Assembly: GCA_018894105.1 (NCBI GenBank)
Contig: CM032125.1
Coordinates: forward strand, 31,729,032-31,793,031
DNA length: 64,000 bases
Origin: Jacaranda mimosifolia
Lineage: Eukaryota; Streptophyta; Magnoliopsida; Lamiales; Bignoniaceae
Reading direction: 5' to 3'
In this document: piece after piece, positions 37,061 through 48,467 of the stretch
How the letters are laid out: each line of letters starts with the position of its first letter
How positions within the stretch are numbered: the first letter of the stretch is position 1
The notes under the pieces: model-generated
What the model was told of the DNA's origin: nothing
The model's database searches: none
Seen by the model: only the letters and a program-made list of their open reading frames with translations
Position numbers and translations under genes: made by a program

Positions 37061-38990
37061 ATATTTTACTTCATATATAAGTCTATCTTATTCACAATTA
37101 ATTATTTTTATAAAAAAAATTTAATACACTTGACATATATACATGAAGTATTGAAATATATATGAGATAAAATATGTAGTGATGTAAAAACTTCAAAATA
37201 GATTTTACCACCCACAATCACTTTGGATTGACTTTTGATGCGGGTTAAGATCAATGGACAAGGTAATGAATTAGGGTTACGGCTCGAAGGTGATCTTGAA
37301 CTTGATTTTGATCTGCACAATATTAGGGTTATGACTTAATCACAAAAACACGCGTTAAACTAGTTGAGTACACTCTCAATTAAGGCCATTCAACGCTGAA
37401 GTTAGTATGAGTAATACAACATGACAAAGAACTAAGGTAAAATAAGGTAATTGGACTAGCTAGATAGCATACTCCTTACTGTTTGGTAACGGTCTTATTA
37501 TAGTGGTCCAAATATATAGTCAATCTTGTGCGGAGCCATGTGGCACAATCTTATCAATAGGATATTATTGAGATCGACGGCATCTGGGGTGGGTTTGCAT
37601 TCAGTTGGGATCGGGTAGATTCTAGTCAAATTATAATTTATCATAAAAAGACGCAGAACTTAGTCTTGATTAATGCTGGAATTTAAGGACATCTTTTTAC
37701 CCTTCATTAGTATCTGTACGTTTAAATCCCTCATCAACTTTGCTTTTGGCTTAATTGACGTCTAACATAAATATTGAAAGAGACAAAATATATGAAAGGC
37801 ATCAGGTTTTTGGAAGAGATGCAAGTCCAAATGTATTTAGAATATAATTTTAGATGATTAAAGATGACCCACCACCGATTAACTCAAGAGAAAAATGGCT
37901 ACAATATAACAACCTCAGACCTCAAGACCTAGTTGACATGATAGACACCAAACCAGCTAGCTAGTATAACTAATTGCATTGCAGAAGGAAAATTATCTAT
38001 GATAAGAATTTGTTGAAGAAGACTACAACATTATAGATGTCATAATTGACTATGTACATGTTATCAATTGTTGATAGTTATAATATAATTACTGATTCTT
38101 GTACTAGCTACTAAATTATTTATGAGGCAAAATAGAAACTATTATCATTTATTACATATTTAGAATTATTATCACTTAGCATATATTATCATTTATCACA
38201 TAACAAAATAAGAGTTATTATCACTTAATACATATTATTAGCAACATATTTGATGTCACTCTTCTGATTTTCATCTAAAATTTAGCGTCCTGTGTGCTAA
38301 AATATTTGAGATGAAGGGGGCACTATTTCATTATATTATAGGTTTGAAGATCATAAGGCTTCTTAAAGATTTTAAATATTCGAAAAATTGGGTCTGATCC
38401 ATCAGATTCGGGTTTGAGACATGGATGCTGGTCCTAGGTTGAAGGAAAAGTCTGGACAAGGTCAGGATCCTCCTAGAAAATGATGAACCGATTACCTAAT
38501 TTGTCATATATCCCAACACAGATTACCTTCGCATACTGTATTCGGATACCAAATAGTTATGCGCAGAAATGAACAACAGTTATTATATTATAAACCACAC
38601 TTGCTACTGTACCGTTCTTGAAAATTTTCCATTTGAAATGCAAATTGCAGTCTACCCTAGCTAAAACTTCAATGAGAATAGCAAAACTCTGAGTAAAATA
38701 ACGTTGTTTGAAACGAAAAATGGGTTTTTTTCACTTTTTATTACAGTAAAACTCTCAGCATTTGATCGGGGGGACACGTAGAATTGTCAGCCCACCCTCA
38801 TTTATCAATCTATCTATACTGCTATCGTACTGTCTCCTCTCTAATCCTTTGCCAACACCTAGTTTTCCTATGTTTTATATCGTAGCCAGGCCTATAGAAT
38901 TTATGCTCCAAAGTAAAAGATGGCCCTATTTTTCGTCGAGAGAGAAAAAGAGCAATTAATGATGGCAATTAACCCTTCAACCATATTGGC
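37061..38990. other. upstream region of the MADS gene without recognised genes
   Basis: Mostly AT-rich with a short repeated TTATTATCA(C)TTA(G/A)CATAT motif near 38150-38240. No supported gene. Confidence 0.4.
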
Positions 38991-39019
38991 CGAGAAACTT
39001 CCTCGTCAAAGGTTTGTAG

Positions 39020-39185
39020 TATTATATATCTTTATCTTTATAACTAAACAGAAACCCTAGTTTTTCTCTTGTACCCCATTTCTTCACATCAGTGTGAGTC
39101 CTCTTTCTGTGGGAGTTTTGATATATATAATTTGTTACCCTAATAATAACTCTGTGTGTGTGAGGGTTTTGCAGTTGAGGGGCAA
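39020..39185 (+). promoter_or_regulatory. probable core promoter and 5' UTR of the MADS gene
   Basis: A TATA-like ATTATATAT at about 39021-39029 precedes a pyrimidine-rich 5'-UTR-like stretch from about 39050 (CCCTAGTTTTTCTC). A possible 81-bp 5'-UTR intron runs from donor GTGAGT (39094) to acceptor TTTTGCAG (39174), 11 bases before the ATG. An alternative TATA-like box lies at 39121-39130. No perfect CArG box was found nearby. Confidence 0.45.
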
Positions 39186-42100
39186 ATGGGGAGAGGAAAA
39201 GTGGTGTTGGAGAGAATAGAGAATAAGGTAAACAGGCAAGTGACTTTTGGGAAAAGAAAGAATGGGATGATCAAGAAAGCTCAAGAGCTGTCTGTACTGT
39301 GTGATGCTGAGGTTGCTATGATAATCTTCTCAAGCCAGGGAAAACTCTTTGACTACGGCAGTATTGGGTATTTTTATCACAAAAAAGTCCTCCCCAAACC
39401 CTAACCCTTCCCCATAGATTTTGCAGATACAATATTATGTTTATGTTTTGTTTGGATGTGTGTGCATGTAGTTATGTACATATGTACATCCATATATATG
39501 ATACATACACTTAAGTTTATGTAAAGAATCCTATGTATATCTGAGAATGATGAGAACTTGTGTATATTTGTGTGTGTGTTGGGGTGGGGGGCGGGGGGGA
39601 GGGTTTGGGGTGGGGTGGGGTGGCAGAAAGATCTGTGGAGGGGCAAAGCTCTAAAGATCCTTTTCTGAAACTTCACCAAAAGAGTGAGGCCTGAAGAGTT
39701 GGGGGGTTGGGGTGGGGGTGGGGTGGGGTGGGGTGGAGAGTGAGCGAAGAGGGATCAAAGTTAGTTTTGTGTAAATCAGTGAAGTTTTTTTCCTGAAGTT
39801 TTTGTTAGTGTAGCAGACCTTCGACAAAATATCCTTTATAATATATTCTAGTTCTTGAAACTCTTTTCTGTCTTGATCCTTTTGGATCATGGCCCTCATG
39901 AGATGTTGTTCCCTTCAGTTTTAGTTTGCTGGAAGAAAGTATAACGATACAAGGAAACATAGATTTTGTTCATTCATTAACTAGGTTTTTTTCTTCCCTT
40001 TTTTTTCCCCCTTCCAGATAGAATTAACTAGGGTTTTAAAACCTCAATTTCTGCTAAATTTTATTGAGATTTATACAGGTATTTCGGATCCTTTATGTCG
40101 AGCATATCAGATTTTTTTATTTCAATTGATATTTTATTTTCTATTTCACACCATTAATACATGCTAAGTACATAAAATACTTCCTTAAGAAAACAGTTGA
40201 TACTTGGCATCTATTTTTTAACGTTGATTGGTGATTTATTTGTTATTTCACTTTACATATGCACCAAGTGTATATTATCAATGTTTAAATGTTTATTTAG
40301 ATAAATATTTTATACATTTGACATTTATCTATAGTAAGGAATAAGAAATAAAATACCAATTGAAATAATAGATACACATGAACGTAGAAGGGTCCGCATA
40401 TTTATAATATAGACTAGGAAATGAAATATTGTTTTAAAACAAATAATATACTTGCAATAAGAGTCCTCAGTTTTGCTCATTAACGAAATTTTTGTTCCTT
40501 GATTGTCTTTTTATGAATTAATGCACATCGTCGAATGACCTTTCATGAAATTTTGTCCCATCATATACAGAAAGCAACAGTATCTGACATTGATCATTGT
40601 ACAAAGGTCCTGAGAAATACATGGAGAGTTTTAGTCATATATAACATATTGCTTAACAATGATCCCAAACCTTCAGGCATTGGAAGTATTATGTCGGCTA
40701 GACAGACACAGACACATAGACACACAGTTATTATTGAAAAGATTTTTCTGGGTACTGTCCAAACAATTAATCTGTCAAGAAGCTGTTTCATGACGTCTGT
40801 AGATGAATTCTAATAAATGCATTCAACACTTTCCTTTCTAAACATTGATATAATTAAACCTTTCTGACACATATGGATTGATAAACAAGGAAAGGGGACA
40901 AGTTATGGTTTCTTTCAGGATTATGGAAAATTAAATCTCTGTGTCTGCCTTCATTTATAATTAGGCTTTCACTTTGTCACATCTTAACTAATAGAATGAA
41001 TAGAAATTTAATTGATTATGTGTAAATATATGTTAGAAGCTTTGTTTTTTCGTATATTGTCGGGGGATGGACATGGTGAGGAGTTTTTGGGACATCTTGC
41101 AAAACTCTTTACTATGTGTACTGGTAAAATAATAATAATAATATTTCACAGAAAGTGATATTTTACGTTTTGCTAATGAATTTAAACACAGTATATATAA
41201 GTTTTAGTTATGTAAGAAATTACCTCATTGAGGATAACCGCTTTGAAATATATGCCCCTAAATAAACATTTGCATGTATAAATTAAGAAAACAAAAAAAA
41301 AAAAAAGATGGTGCTGAAATATATCTAATTAACAAATAAATCTATATGCATTGTTTTGTAGAGGAACTCACCAAAAATGAACATACTTATCTCTATAAAT
41401 ATTATTTAATTTATGTATTCTACATCGGGAAAAATGCAAAAAATTAACCATTTCTTTTCCTTCGCACACTTTCTAATTAGAAAACATTATATAAACACAT
41501 ATACCATAGTAAAGGCCAACTTCTTGATTACAAGCCAAACAGTTCCAAACAATAATGACTGAATTTCAATACTTAGTATATATATAGTTCCCTGTTATAG
41601 TTCCATTAGAATTAAGGTTTTCCTAACCAAAATATATTGTCTTGTTTGTCTATTGTATAATAATAATTATTATTTATTTTTTCTGTGTCTGTTGGCTATA
41701 GAACAAGAAGAAGTATTGAGAGATACAGGCAATTATATTCCAATGTGCATGGAAGCGATGCTGAGGAACAGGGCAGCCAGGTTTTCTACTATATTATAAG
41801 TTTATTTATTCTATATATAGTTTATGTGTATATATGTATATATATTATACATGTCTAATTTTCACAAATTGGCTACTACAAATTATGCAGTCTGTTTACC
41901 AACTTGTAAACAAGTTAAGAGCCAAATATCAATCCCTTCATCTCTCACAGAGGTTACTCTCTTAACTTCTTTAATATTTAATTAATTGCATATACAATAT
42001 TATAATGTGTGAATTTTGAATATATATATATTATGCATCACATGCTTTGTGAAAATCTTGTCTTAAATAATTTATTAAGGCGATTACTTGGAGAAGATCT

Positions 42101-42191
42101 GGAACCACTTAGTCTGAAGAAATTACAAAGTCTTGAGAAGCAAGTTGAGGCAACCCTCTCAAAGACAAGGAAATGGAAGGTACCTCCAAAG

Positions 42192-42223
<32 letters not shown>

Positions 42224-44073
42224 GATGCATTTAATTTTTAATAGCTCATAGGATTGGCATAATTATTTTATTATGATTAATGAATAATTATTTTTGGAGT
42301 GAAGTGATTGAAGAAAAATCATAAGAAAAACTAATTAAATGTAGCAGTTGATCATGTATTACATTGGAGATGACCAAAAGTCTTATATCCTTGCCTTTTC
42401 AAGCATTGTCAGAAAAAGTAATATTACTAGCAAAATATTAAGTGACAATGTTAAAATTGCTACTGTACATGAACGTTCAATAAGTAATTTTAATTTCTGT
42501 TTTATCATAATAATTAATAAATTATCAAAATCATGTTTTAGTTCTCATGCATGGGGACAACTTAATGACAAAGACAACTATAGGCACAGTTTATCATTGA
42601 GTTGTCACAATACATATATTAGTAATTAAATGTCAATACTTACAATTTATACAATTTTGATGATTATTAAATCTAAGAAAATTATTTATTATACACAAAC
42701 AACGTCAACTTTAATATTATTATTTAGCATGTTATCTTTTTTTTTTTTGCCCCCCTGTGAAATTCTTTTGGCAAAATACTGAAGATTTTAACTTTTTGCA
42801 TTTCAGACAACAAAGATGCTGGACCAAATGGAAGCTTTGCGCAAAATGGTAAGGAAATTTCAAAAACTTTTCTCTTACAAGTTTCTGGTTTTCACCCTGG
42901 GCCAGTCATGGGTCAGGTCTGGCCCCATGGGCGCTGAATTGGCGGACTGTTGACACTGTGTGGCACTGTTATTTTTTCAGGAAAGTGACCTTGAAGAGGA
43001 AAACAAACAGCTCAAATCAAAGGTAATCATCTATACTATTACAAACGGGAAGGCATTTTTGTCTCGTAAATTGAAGTTATTTTTGAAATTTTATTAATAA
43101 TACCCTTAAGGCTGGTTTGGTTGGAATGATAAGGTAGGATAAAATGTTCTTATCCCACCTTATCATTTGTTTGGTTGGAGTAATAACAAGCATTTAAGCC
43201 CGTACGAATACTAAAAGTCTGTGCTTATATGTGCAATTTCTATGATAAATTAACCTACCACCCTCAATGGGATTATTTATCCATAGATATATTCCTTGTA
43301 TTGAAATTATCTATTTATCCTTTAATTTTTGAAATTATGGATTTTATATTTGAGTAAGGGACAAAAAGATAATTTATTAGGTGTAATCAAGATGCTTTAA
43401 TGTTGAATCAAATACAACAACCAATAATCATGTGGACCCATATAAAAATAATCATGAAAATCAAATTATAGCACAATGATAAATAATCACACAAATTATG
43501 ATTCATGAAATAACTTAAAAATCGAACCAAACTAGCCCTAAACTTATTTCAACAACTAAAACAGACAATTTAATTTGAAGGGTGAAATAGGGAATTCAAG
43601 ACACGAAAATAGTTTGGGTACAAATGTTATTAATATCCCAAATTTATCCTTTGCATTCTCCTTTAAAAATATTCTAATAATAAAGTTAAAATAGCACTTT
43701 TCATAAAATCTAGTAACCCACTAAATACTTACAACAACCAGCCAATTACAACTCACACAAATACTTGCACCAATTATTGTACCTCCCAACTCCACATAAT
43801 TTCATCCTCAATTCAAATATTAAAAGAATCATATAATTTAAATATTCAAAAAATATTTATGCACACGAAATTACGTGCAACAACTGCTAATTTTCTCAAA
43901 ACTGTTCTTGTGTGCGTGTATGTGTGTTTGTGTGTATTTATTACTTGTTTTACCAGTTAATCTGAAAAGACTTTTCATATTTAAAATGGTAGCTTGAGGA
44001 AGAAATGCGTGATCAAGACCATCAACCAGCATTGCCAGTTTCTGCTCTTGGGGTCCATCCTTTTCGTTCCTAG
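39186..44073 (+). CDS. MIKC-type MADS-box transcription factor, AGL6/SEP-like
   Basis: A sequence-specific nuclear DNA-binding protein; such factors dimerise and bind CArG boxes, often controlling flowering or floral identity. Coding exons: 39186-39367, 41702-41780, 41891-41952, 42080-42179, 42807-42848, 42981-43022, 43993-44073 (182, 79, 62, 100, 42, 42, 81 nt). All junctions are GT-AG and in phase, giving 195 aa. The exon sizes are those of classic MIKC genes. The MADS domain (1-60, [19 protein letters not shown]...) is followed by a linker (61-87), the K domain (about 88-168; [20 protein letters not shown]) and only about 27 C-terminal residues. K-domain wording and IIFSSxGKL fit AGL6/SEP best. 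The start is the canonical MGRGK methionine; an in-frame ATG ten codons upstream would lie in the leader. Odd points: [14 protein letters not shown] replaces the usual SKRRNGL-KKAYEL, and the C-terminus lacks AGL6 motifs. Confidence 0.88.
39368..41701 (+). other. intron 1 of the MADS gene (2,334 bp)
   Basis: A large first intron is usual in this family and often carries regulatory sequence. It contains a GT-repeat and two G-rich blocks near its 5' end. I saw no transposon with clear ends inside it. Frames at 39401-39899 (minus) and 40535-40813 (plus) are not genes. Confidence 0.8.
39571..39735 (+). repeat. two G-rich blocks, potential G-quadruplexes
   Basis: Block one (39581-39622) has G runs of 4, 6, 7, 3, 4, 4 and 4 separated by one to three bases after a (TG)n tract. 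Block two (39701-39735) has runs of 6, 4, 5, 4, 4 and 4. Both match the G3+N1-7 quadruplex pattern on the transcribed RNA's sense strand, about 210 and 330 bases after the exon 1 donor. Confidence 0.85.
42192..42217. repeat. (TA)n microsatellite after the exon 4 donor
   Basis: About 13 TA units starting twelve bases after the GTACCT donor of intron 4. Confidence 0.9.
43030..43890 (+). mobile_element. non-autonomous Helitron in intron 6, 861 bp
   Basis: The 5' end is TCTATACTATTAC after an A (43029), and the 3' end is CAACTGCTAA before a T (43891). A hairpin TGCAC...GTGCA (43860-43879) lies about 11 bases before the CTAA end. These are Helitron hallmarks: A|T insertion, TC start, CTRR end, subterminal hairpin, no target duplication. 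The duplicate of this gene region has the uninterrupted sequence GTAATCA|TTTTCTCAAA (junction 52422/52423), which is exactly what removal of the element would leave. It has no coding sequence, so it was moved by an autonomous Helitron elsewhere. It holds a MITE at 43110-43538. Confidence 0.9.
43110..43538. mobile_element. PIF/Tourist-like MITE nested in the Helitron, 429 bp
   Basis: Ends GGCTGGTTTGGTTGG and TCGAACCAAACTAGCCC are imperfect inverted repeats flanked by TAA on both sides (43107-43109 and 43539-43541). Near the left end a second inverted segment (GGTAGGATAAAATGTTCTTAT / CCCACCTTATC) could fold back. It is absent, together with the Helitron, from the duplicate locus. Confidence 0.7.
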
Positions 44074-44930
44074 TACTCTCATCAATCTTCACAATTGGTG
44101 CGATTTCTCTCACTAATTTTCTTTTCTTTTATTAATGATGTGTTTTTATTTAATGGCTTGGAAATTTTAATAATAAGTAACGTCAACCAAATTTGTGTGA
44201 TATGGTAAACATTAACAAAATATTAGATGATAGTGTTACAATAATTTTTACTATAATAATTACAGTTTAAATTTAATTTTTATCACTGTTAAATTTAAAA
44301 ATATATATATTATCAAGTTAAAACTAAAATTCTTATTTCTTAATAAATATTTTGGGATTTTGAAATTACCATTTATTACAAGCCAATAATATTATTGCAT
44401 TATTTTTCATTATATATGTTACGAGATAATTAATTCAATTGCATTTTTTGCATTTTTCGAAAAATATTGAGTCAAGTAATTAATTGATTCAATAATATTG
44501 TCTCACACTTAGACTGAACTTGAGATTTGAACTCTAATGAAGAACTTGGGAATGTGTATAAACAAAAAAGAACTGTTCCGACACTTTACCTTATGTACTT
44601 CTACCCCCAACATACACGTGTCTTTGTTAGCTCCAATTCTGACAGTAATTTTCTGATGCAGGTCCGAGTTTTGAGGTGTTGCCTGAGAAGAAAAACATGG
44701 GCTGTGGCTAAGGGGACCAAATCACTTGGGTGAAATATATCTTGTTTGACTACTACATATATATAATTTGTCAGAAATTTGTAAAACATATGGATCGCAG
44801 GGAATGTTTGTTCGTATTTTAATGTTTTGATTTCGTGTCTTTCAATGTCTTGGACATTTTGATCAGGCCTGATATATAAAGCCTTGAGCTTTTATGATAT
44901 TATTAATAAAGCCTCAGAGGCAAGACTTGG
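44074..44930 (+). other. 3' UTR region of the MADS gene with probable 3'-UTR intron
   Basis: After the stop, a donor at 44098 (AATTG|GTGCGA) and an acceptor at 44661 (GATGCAG|GTCC) would remove 564 bases, and AATAAA at 44905 could direct polyadenylation. Both splice sites are recognisable in the duplicate. The downstream exon has a frame reading PSFEVLPEKKNMGC then a stop, one base out of phase with exon 7. An ancestral longer C-terminus may have been lost by an indel in exon 7. Confidence 0.55.
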
Positions 44931-45209
44931 TAAACATGCTCTACAAGAGATTTCATTATCTTCATTTTGAGTGAAAATTAATTTTATGTTTAAATTTTGA
45001 ATTTTGATGAGAAAAGTTTTGGGGTAAAAAAATATTTTTTGTTTTTTCTTGGCCAAGCAACTTTGTGCTTTTTTTAAAACGATTTTAATTTGTTTCATTC
45101 TGGTTAGAAAATTTAAGATTCAAACGATTAAATTTTTTTAAGTGTAATTGGTAATGAATATGATTTATTTTTTTGAGAGTCACATAATTTTTCTAAATGT
45201 GATGATCCA

Positions 45210-45919
45210 ATATTACAATTTAGAGAAAATTAAGTGTTAAACTAGGTGGACAAAAATTTTAGGTTAAGTTTGAAAACAAGGGTAATTAGTACTATTTATC
45301 GAGAGGTAATTGATCAACTGACATCACCCTTATACTTATATGTATGAAGTTTGAGATTCGAATTTTAATGAACTCTTGGTGTACATGTATATATGTAAAT
45401 AAAAGGAAAAAAAATTAGTTCGACCTTACTTATGAGTAAAATTAATTTTTAATAAATATGTACATGAAATTTGAATTAAAAACCTCTTATTTATAAAGTT
45501 TTGATGCTTCAATCTTAACTATTTGAGCAAAATTTTCGGTGGACCTATTTATGTTATGATAAGTGGAAATCACAACAACTTTGTGTTGTTGAATCATTGC
45601 AAAGTTCGGGTTAAGAGATAAATATTAAAATTTATTTTTCTTTAAATTGGAGGTAGGTATTTTCATTTTTATCAAAAAAAAAAAAAAAAGAGGTAGGTAT
45701 TTTCAAACGACTACACTCGATTTGACAAATCACTTTATACCCAATGGTGTCACTTCATCCACCTTAGTAATGCTGAAAATAATTATATTTAATTGCAACA
45801 ACATCTTATATCAACTTGTTTTTCATTATTTTTCTTAATTTATTAAAGATGGACAAACTTTAATCTTTTAAATAATTTGTTCCATCCCGTCACAACATCT
45901 ACGCAGAGAATTCTGTATG
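45210..45919. other. intergenic DNA without recognised gene
   Basis: AT-rich, with an A run near 45675-45690 and a short duplicated GAGGTAGGTATTTTCA (45650 and 45690). No supported gene. Confidence 0.45.
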
Positions 45920-45927
45920 GAAAATAA

Positions 45928-46722
45928 TAGACTTGACAAAATTTAATCTATACCCGTGTATACCCAAAAAAATACGGGTAATGGGCCTTGTTTTTCTTAC
46001 AAAAAAATTACGGATAATTTTATCTGTACCCAATTTATCCGTCATCTTTTGACCCAACCAGTAGGTACCCGTGGGTAACCCATAAATATTTTTTTATTTA
46101 CATATATTTATATATATTATATTATATAAACATATAATATATATTATATATATTTACATATAAATATTTTTAATCTAAATTTTGATTTTGATTTCATAAA
46201 TTAAGAATCTATAGCAAATTAAATTAAATTATATCCTAAAACAACTTGTTGTGCATATTCCTATGGATGCAACATATTTTTCTACAAGAATAACAATGTG
46301 TGATTGATATTTAAATTTTCAATTCAAAAAACTTTTGGCATGTAGTGGAATTTAAGTTTGATCTTTTGAATATAATGTATTTTAAATTTGGTAGATTTTG
46401 AATACTTAAGCTATAAGTCTTAAACTACAATATTATTAATATGCTTTAGGTATTTGTTCAATTTAATGTTTGAAATTTGCAGTTTTTTTTTTTTTTAAGT
46501 TTTCTTTAGTTAATATTTGAGTAACATCATGTTTACCTTTAAATAAAAAAAAAAAATTTAAAAATTACGGGTACCCATGGGTTACCCGTTACCCATCCTC
46601 ATGGGTAACGGGTCCCTACCTCATATCCAATAAAAAACGGGTAACTTTATCTGTGGGTAAATTTACCCAACCCGTTGGTACCCGTCATTGGGTTACCCAT
46701 GGATACCCAATTGCCAGGTCTA
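45928..46722. mobile_element. hAT-like non-autonomous element, 795 bp
   Basis: Ends TAGACTTGACAAAATTT and CAATTGCCAGGTCTA are inverted repeats. A perfect 8-bp target duplication GAAAATAA lies at 45920-45927 and 46723-46730. Subterminal arrays of ACCCGTGGGTAACCC-type motifs occur in inverted orientation at both ends, as in the element at 8807-9478. No transposase. Confidence 0.85.
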
Positions 46723-46730
46723 GAAAATAA

Positions 46731-48462
46731 TGAAATCATACTCTCCAGTAGTATAATGGCTGTCTTTTTTGCTATTTTCGTTGTTGTTGGAACTATGTGG
46801 TATGGCTCAGTAGCTACCACCATTGCATTATCTAGTCTCACTCTTTATCAATAGTTACTTCCAATAAGAGATACATATATCAAAGAGTTAACGCCGGGCT
46901 AATAGAAAATCTTTATGAGAAACTTGATCTAAAAATTTCTGAAAAATTCACTTTTTATGATTATATCAGCAATAATTCACCCGATCAGCACTAATTGTAT
47001 TCTCTATCAAAGGCAGAATTCTAGGTAGATAGTGATTTATCATATACATAAATGCCAAAGAAAATTTTTATTTTGATTCATAGCTGTCCTAGAATTCCAA
47101 ATGACTAAATGAGTACTCTTGATCTAATTGAATGCCATCTTCCAGATTGAGAACCTAGTTTCAATAAGGGGTGACTCGTACCATTATCATCCAAGAATTA
47201 GTACTCTTATTTCTTAGTGGAATTAGTGCTCTTATTTCTTAGTACAACTATGATGCAATAGAATTAGTACTCTTTAATTGTTAGTACTATTGTAATGTAA
47301 TAAATATATTCTTTTCGTGTGAATTTGTATCCATAATTTAAACCATTTTTTTTCTTTAAAAAAGTATTATATGCTCTTGTAGCCTTTTTTTCATTTACTT
47401 TGGAGGAGTATCGAGTTTTAGGACTTAGGTTACGAGTTATATTATAAATTTCCAAAGTAGAGATTTAATTAAGTTTATTGTGGTATCATTCGACTCTACG
47501 TTAATTACCAATTAAAGTCTTATAATCTTATTTGATTATGCATCCTTTTTGAAAATGGCTAGACCAAAACTATTCTTAGCCAGGTGAAATGGTTGGAATT
47601 TAATAATTTTGTCGTTGCCATAGACGACACACATATGTCCGCATTAAATAAAATTGTCATTCCAATTATAGCATATTCAATATAGTTAAAAGAAAGAAAT
47701 GAATTGACAACCCGTACTCCTGTGCTCCATGAAGGGTCCTACCCCACAAAAGTTACAACAAAGAAGAGTACTACCCCACAAAAGTTACGACAAAACCCAC
47801 CACACACAAGTTATAACAAAAACGAAAAAGCATCAAGGTACATTTTATACAATTGTCATATATTTAAATGAGTTATAAATGATTGAATTGAAATATAATA
47901 ATAATATTATTATATATTTTTTATTTTTAAAGGACTAAAATAAGATTTTGTTTATTTTATATTTGGTACAAAGACGACATGATCGTAGTTGGTATATAAC
48001 TAGCGAGCATGCTGCACCATTTTCTTTTTCACTTCAAGCTTGTAGCCTCAACATTAAAGAATTCAAAATTTTCTCTGCCTTCTCAGGAGTATAAATGGGT
48101 CAAGCAATTGATAAAAACTCTAATATTCGTACTTGAACTCGATGAGCCTTTATCTAATAGTTCAAGCACAAGAGCTCAAACTCAAAACAATGAGAAAATG
48201 CTCGAGATCATCTTGAAGTCAGGAGAAAGAACTCAAGCTTGACTCAATTCATCAAACAAAATATAAATTGTAAACATGTAATACTTATTTAATTAATATA
48301 TAAAAATATTTAAAAACAAAAAAGTGCTCGTTAGCTGGATTGCAAGCTACTGAACAACTTAAATTAGAATTCAAGCTCGACTTATTGTATAATTTGACCT
48401 CAAGTCAAGTTGCAATCAAATCAATTCACTAAGGCACACGAAGTAACTCAATTCGTCTTACA
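46731..48462. other. intergenic DNA with short tandem repeats
   Basis: Short imperfect repeats of AGAATTAGTACTCTTATTTC near 47195-47280 and of CCCCACAAAAGTTACAACAAA near 47750-47820. The block 48030-48440 contains repeated CTCAAGCT/GAGCTC motifs like those of hAT-type subterminal regions, but no paired ends were found. No supported gene. Confidence 0.4.
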
Positions 48463-48467
48463 TCCCT

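Noticed and set aside
38981..38990. CCATATTGG as a CArG box in the MADS promoter
   Set aside because: It has only five A/T bases between CC and GG; the CArG consensus needs six.
39156..39185. Upstream in-frame ATG ([10 protein letters not shown]...) for the MADS protein
   Set aside because: MADS domains start at MGRGK; the upstream codons lie across a likely 5'-UTR splice acceptor (TTTTGCAG at 39174).
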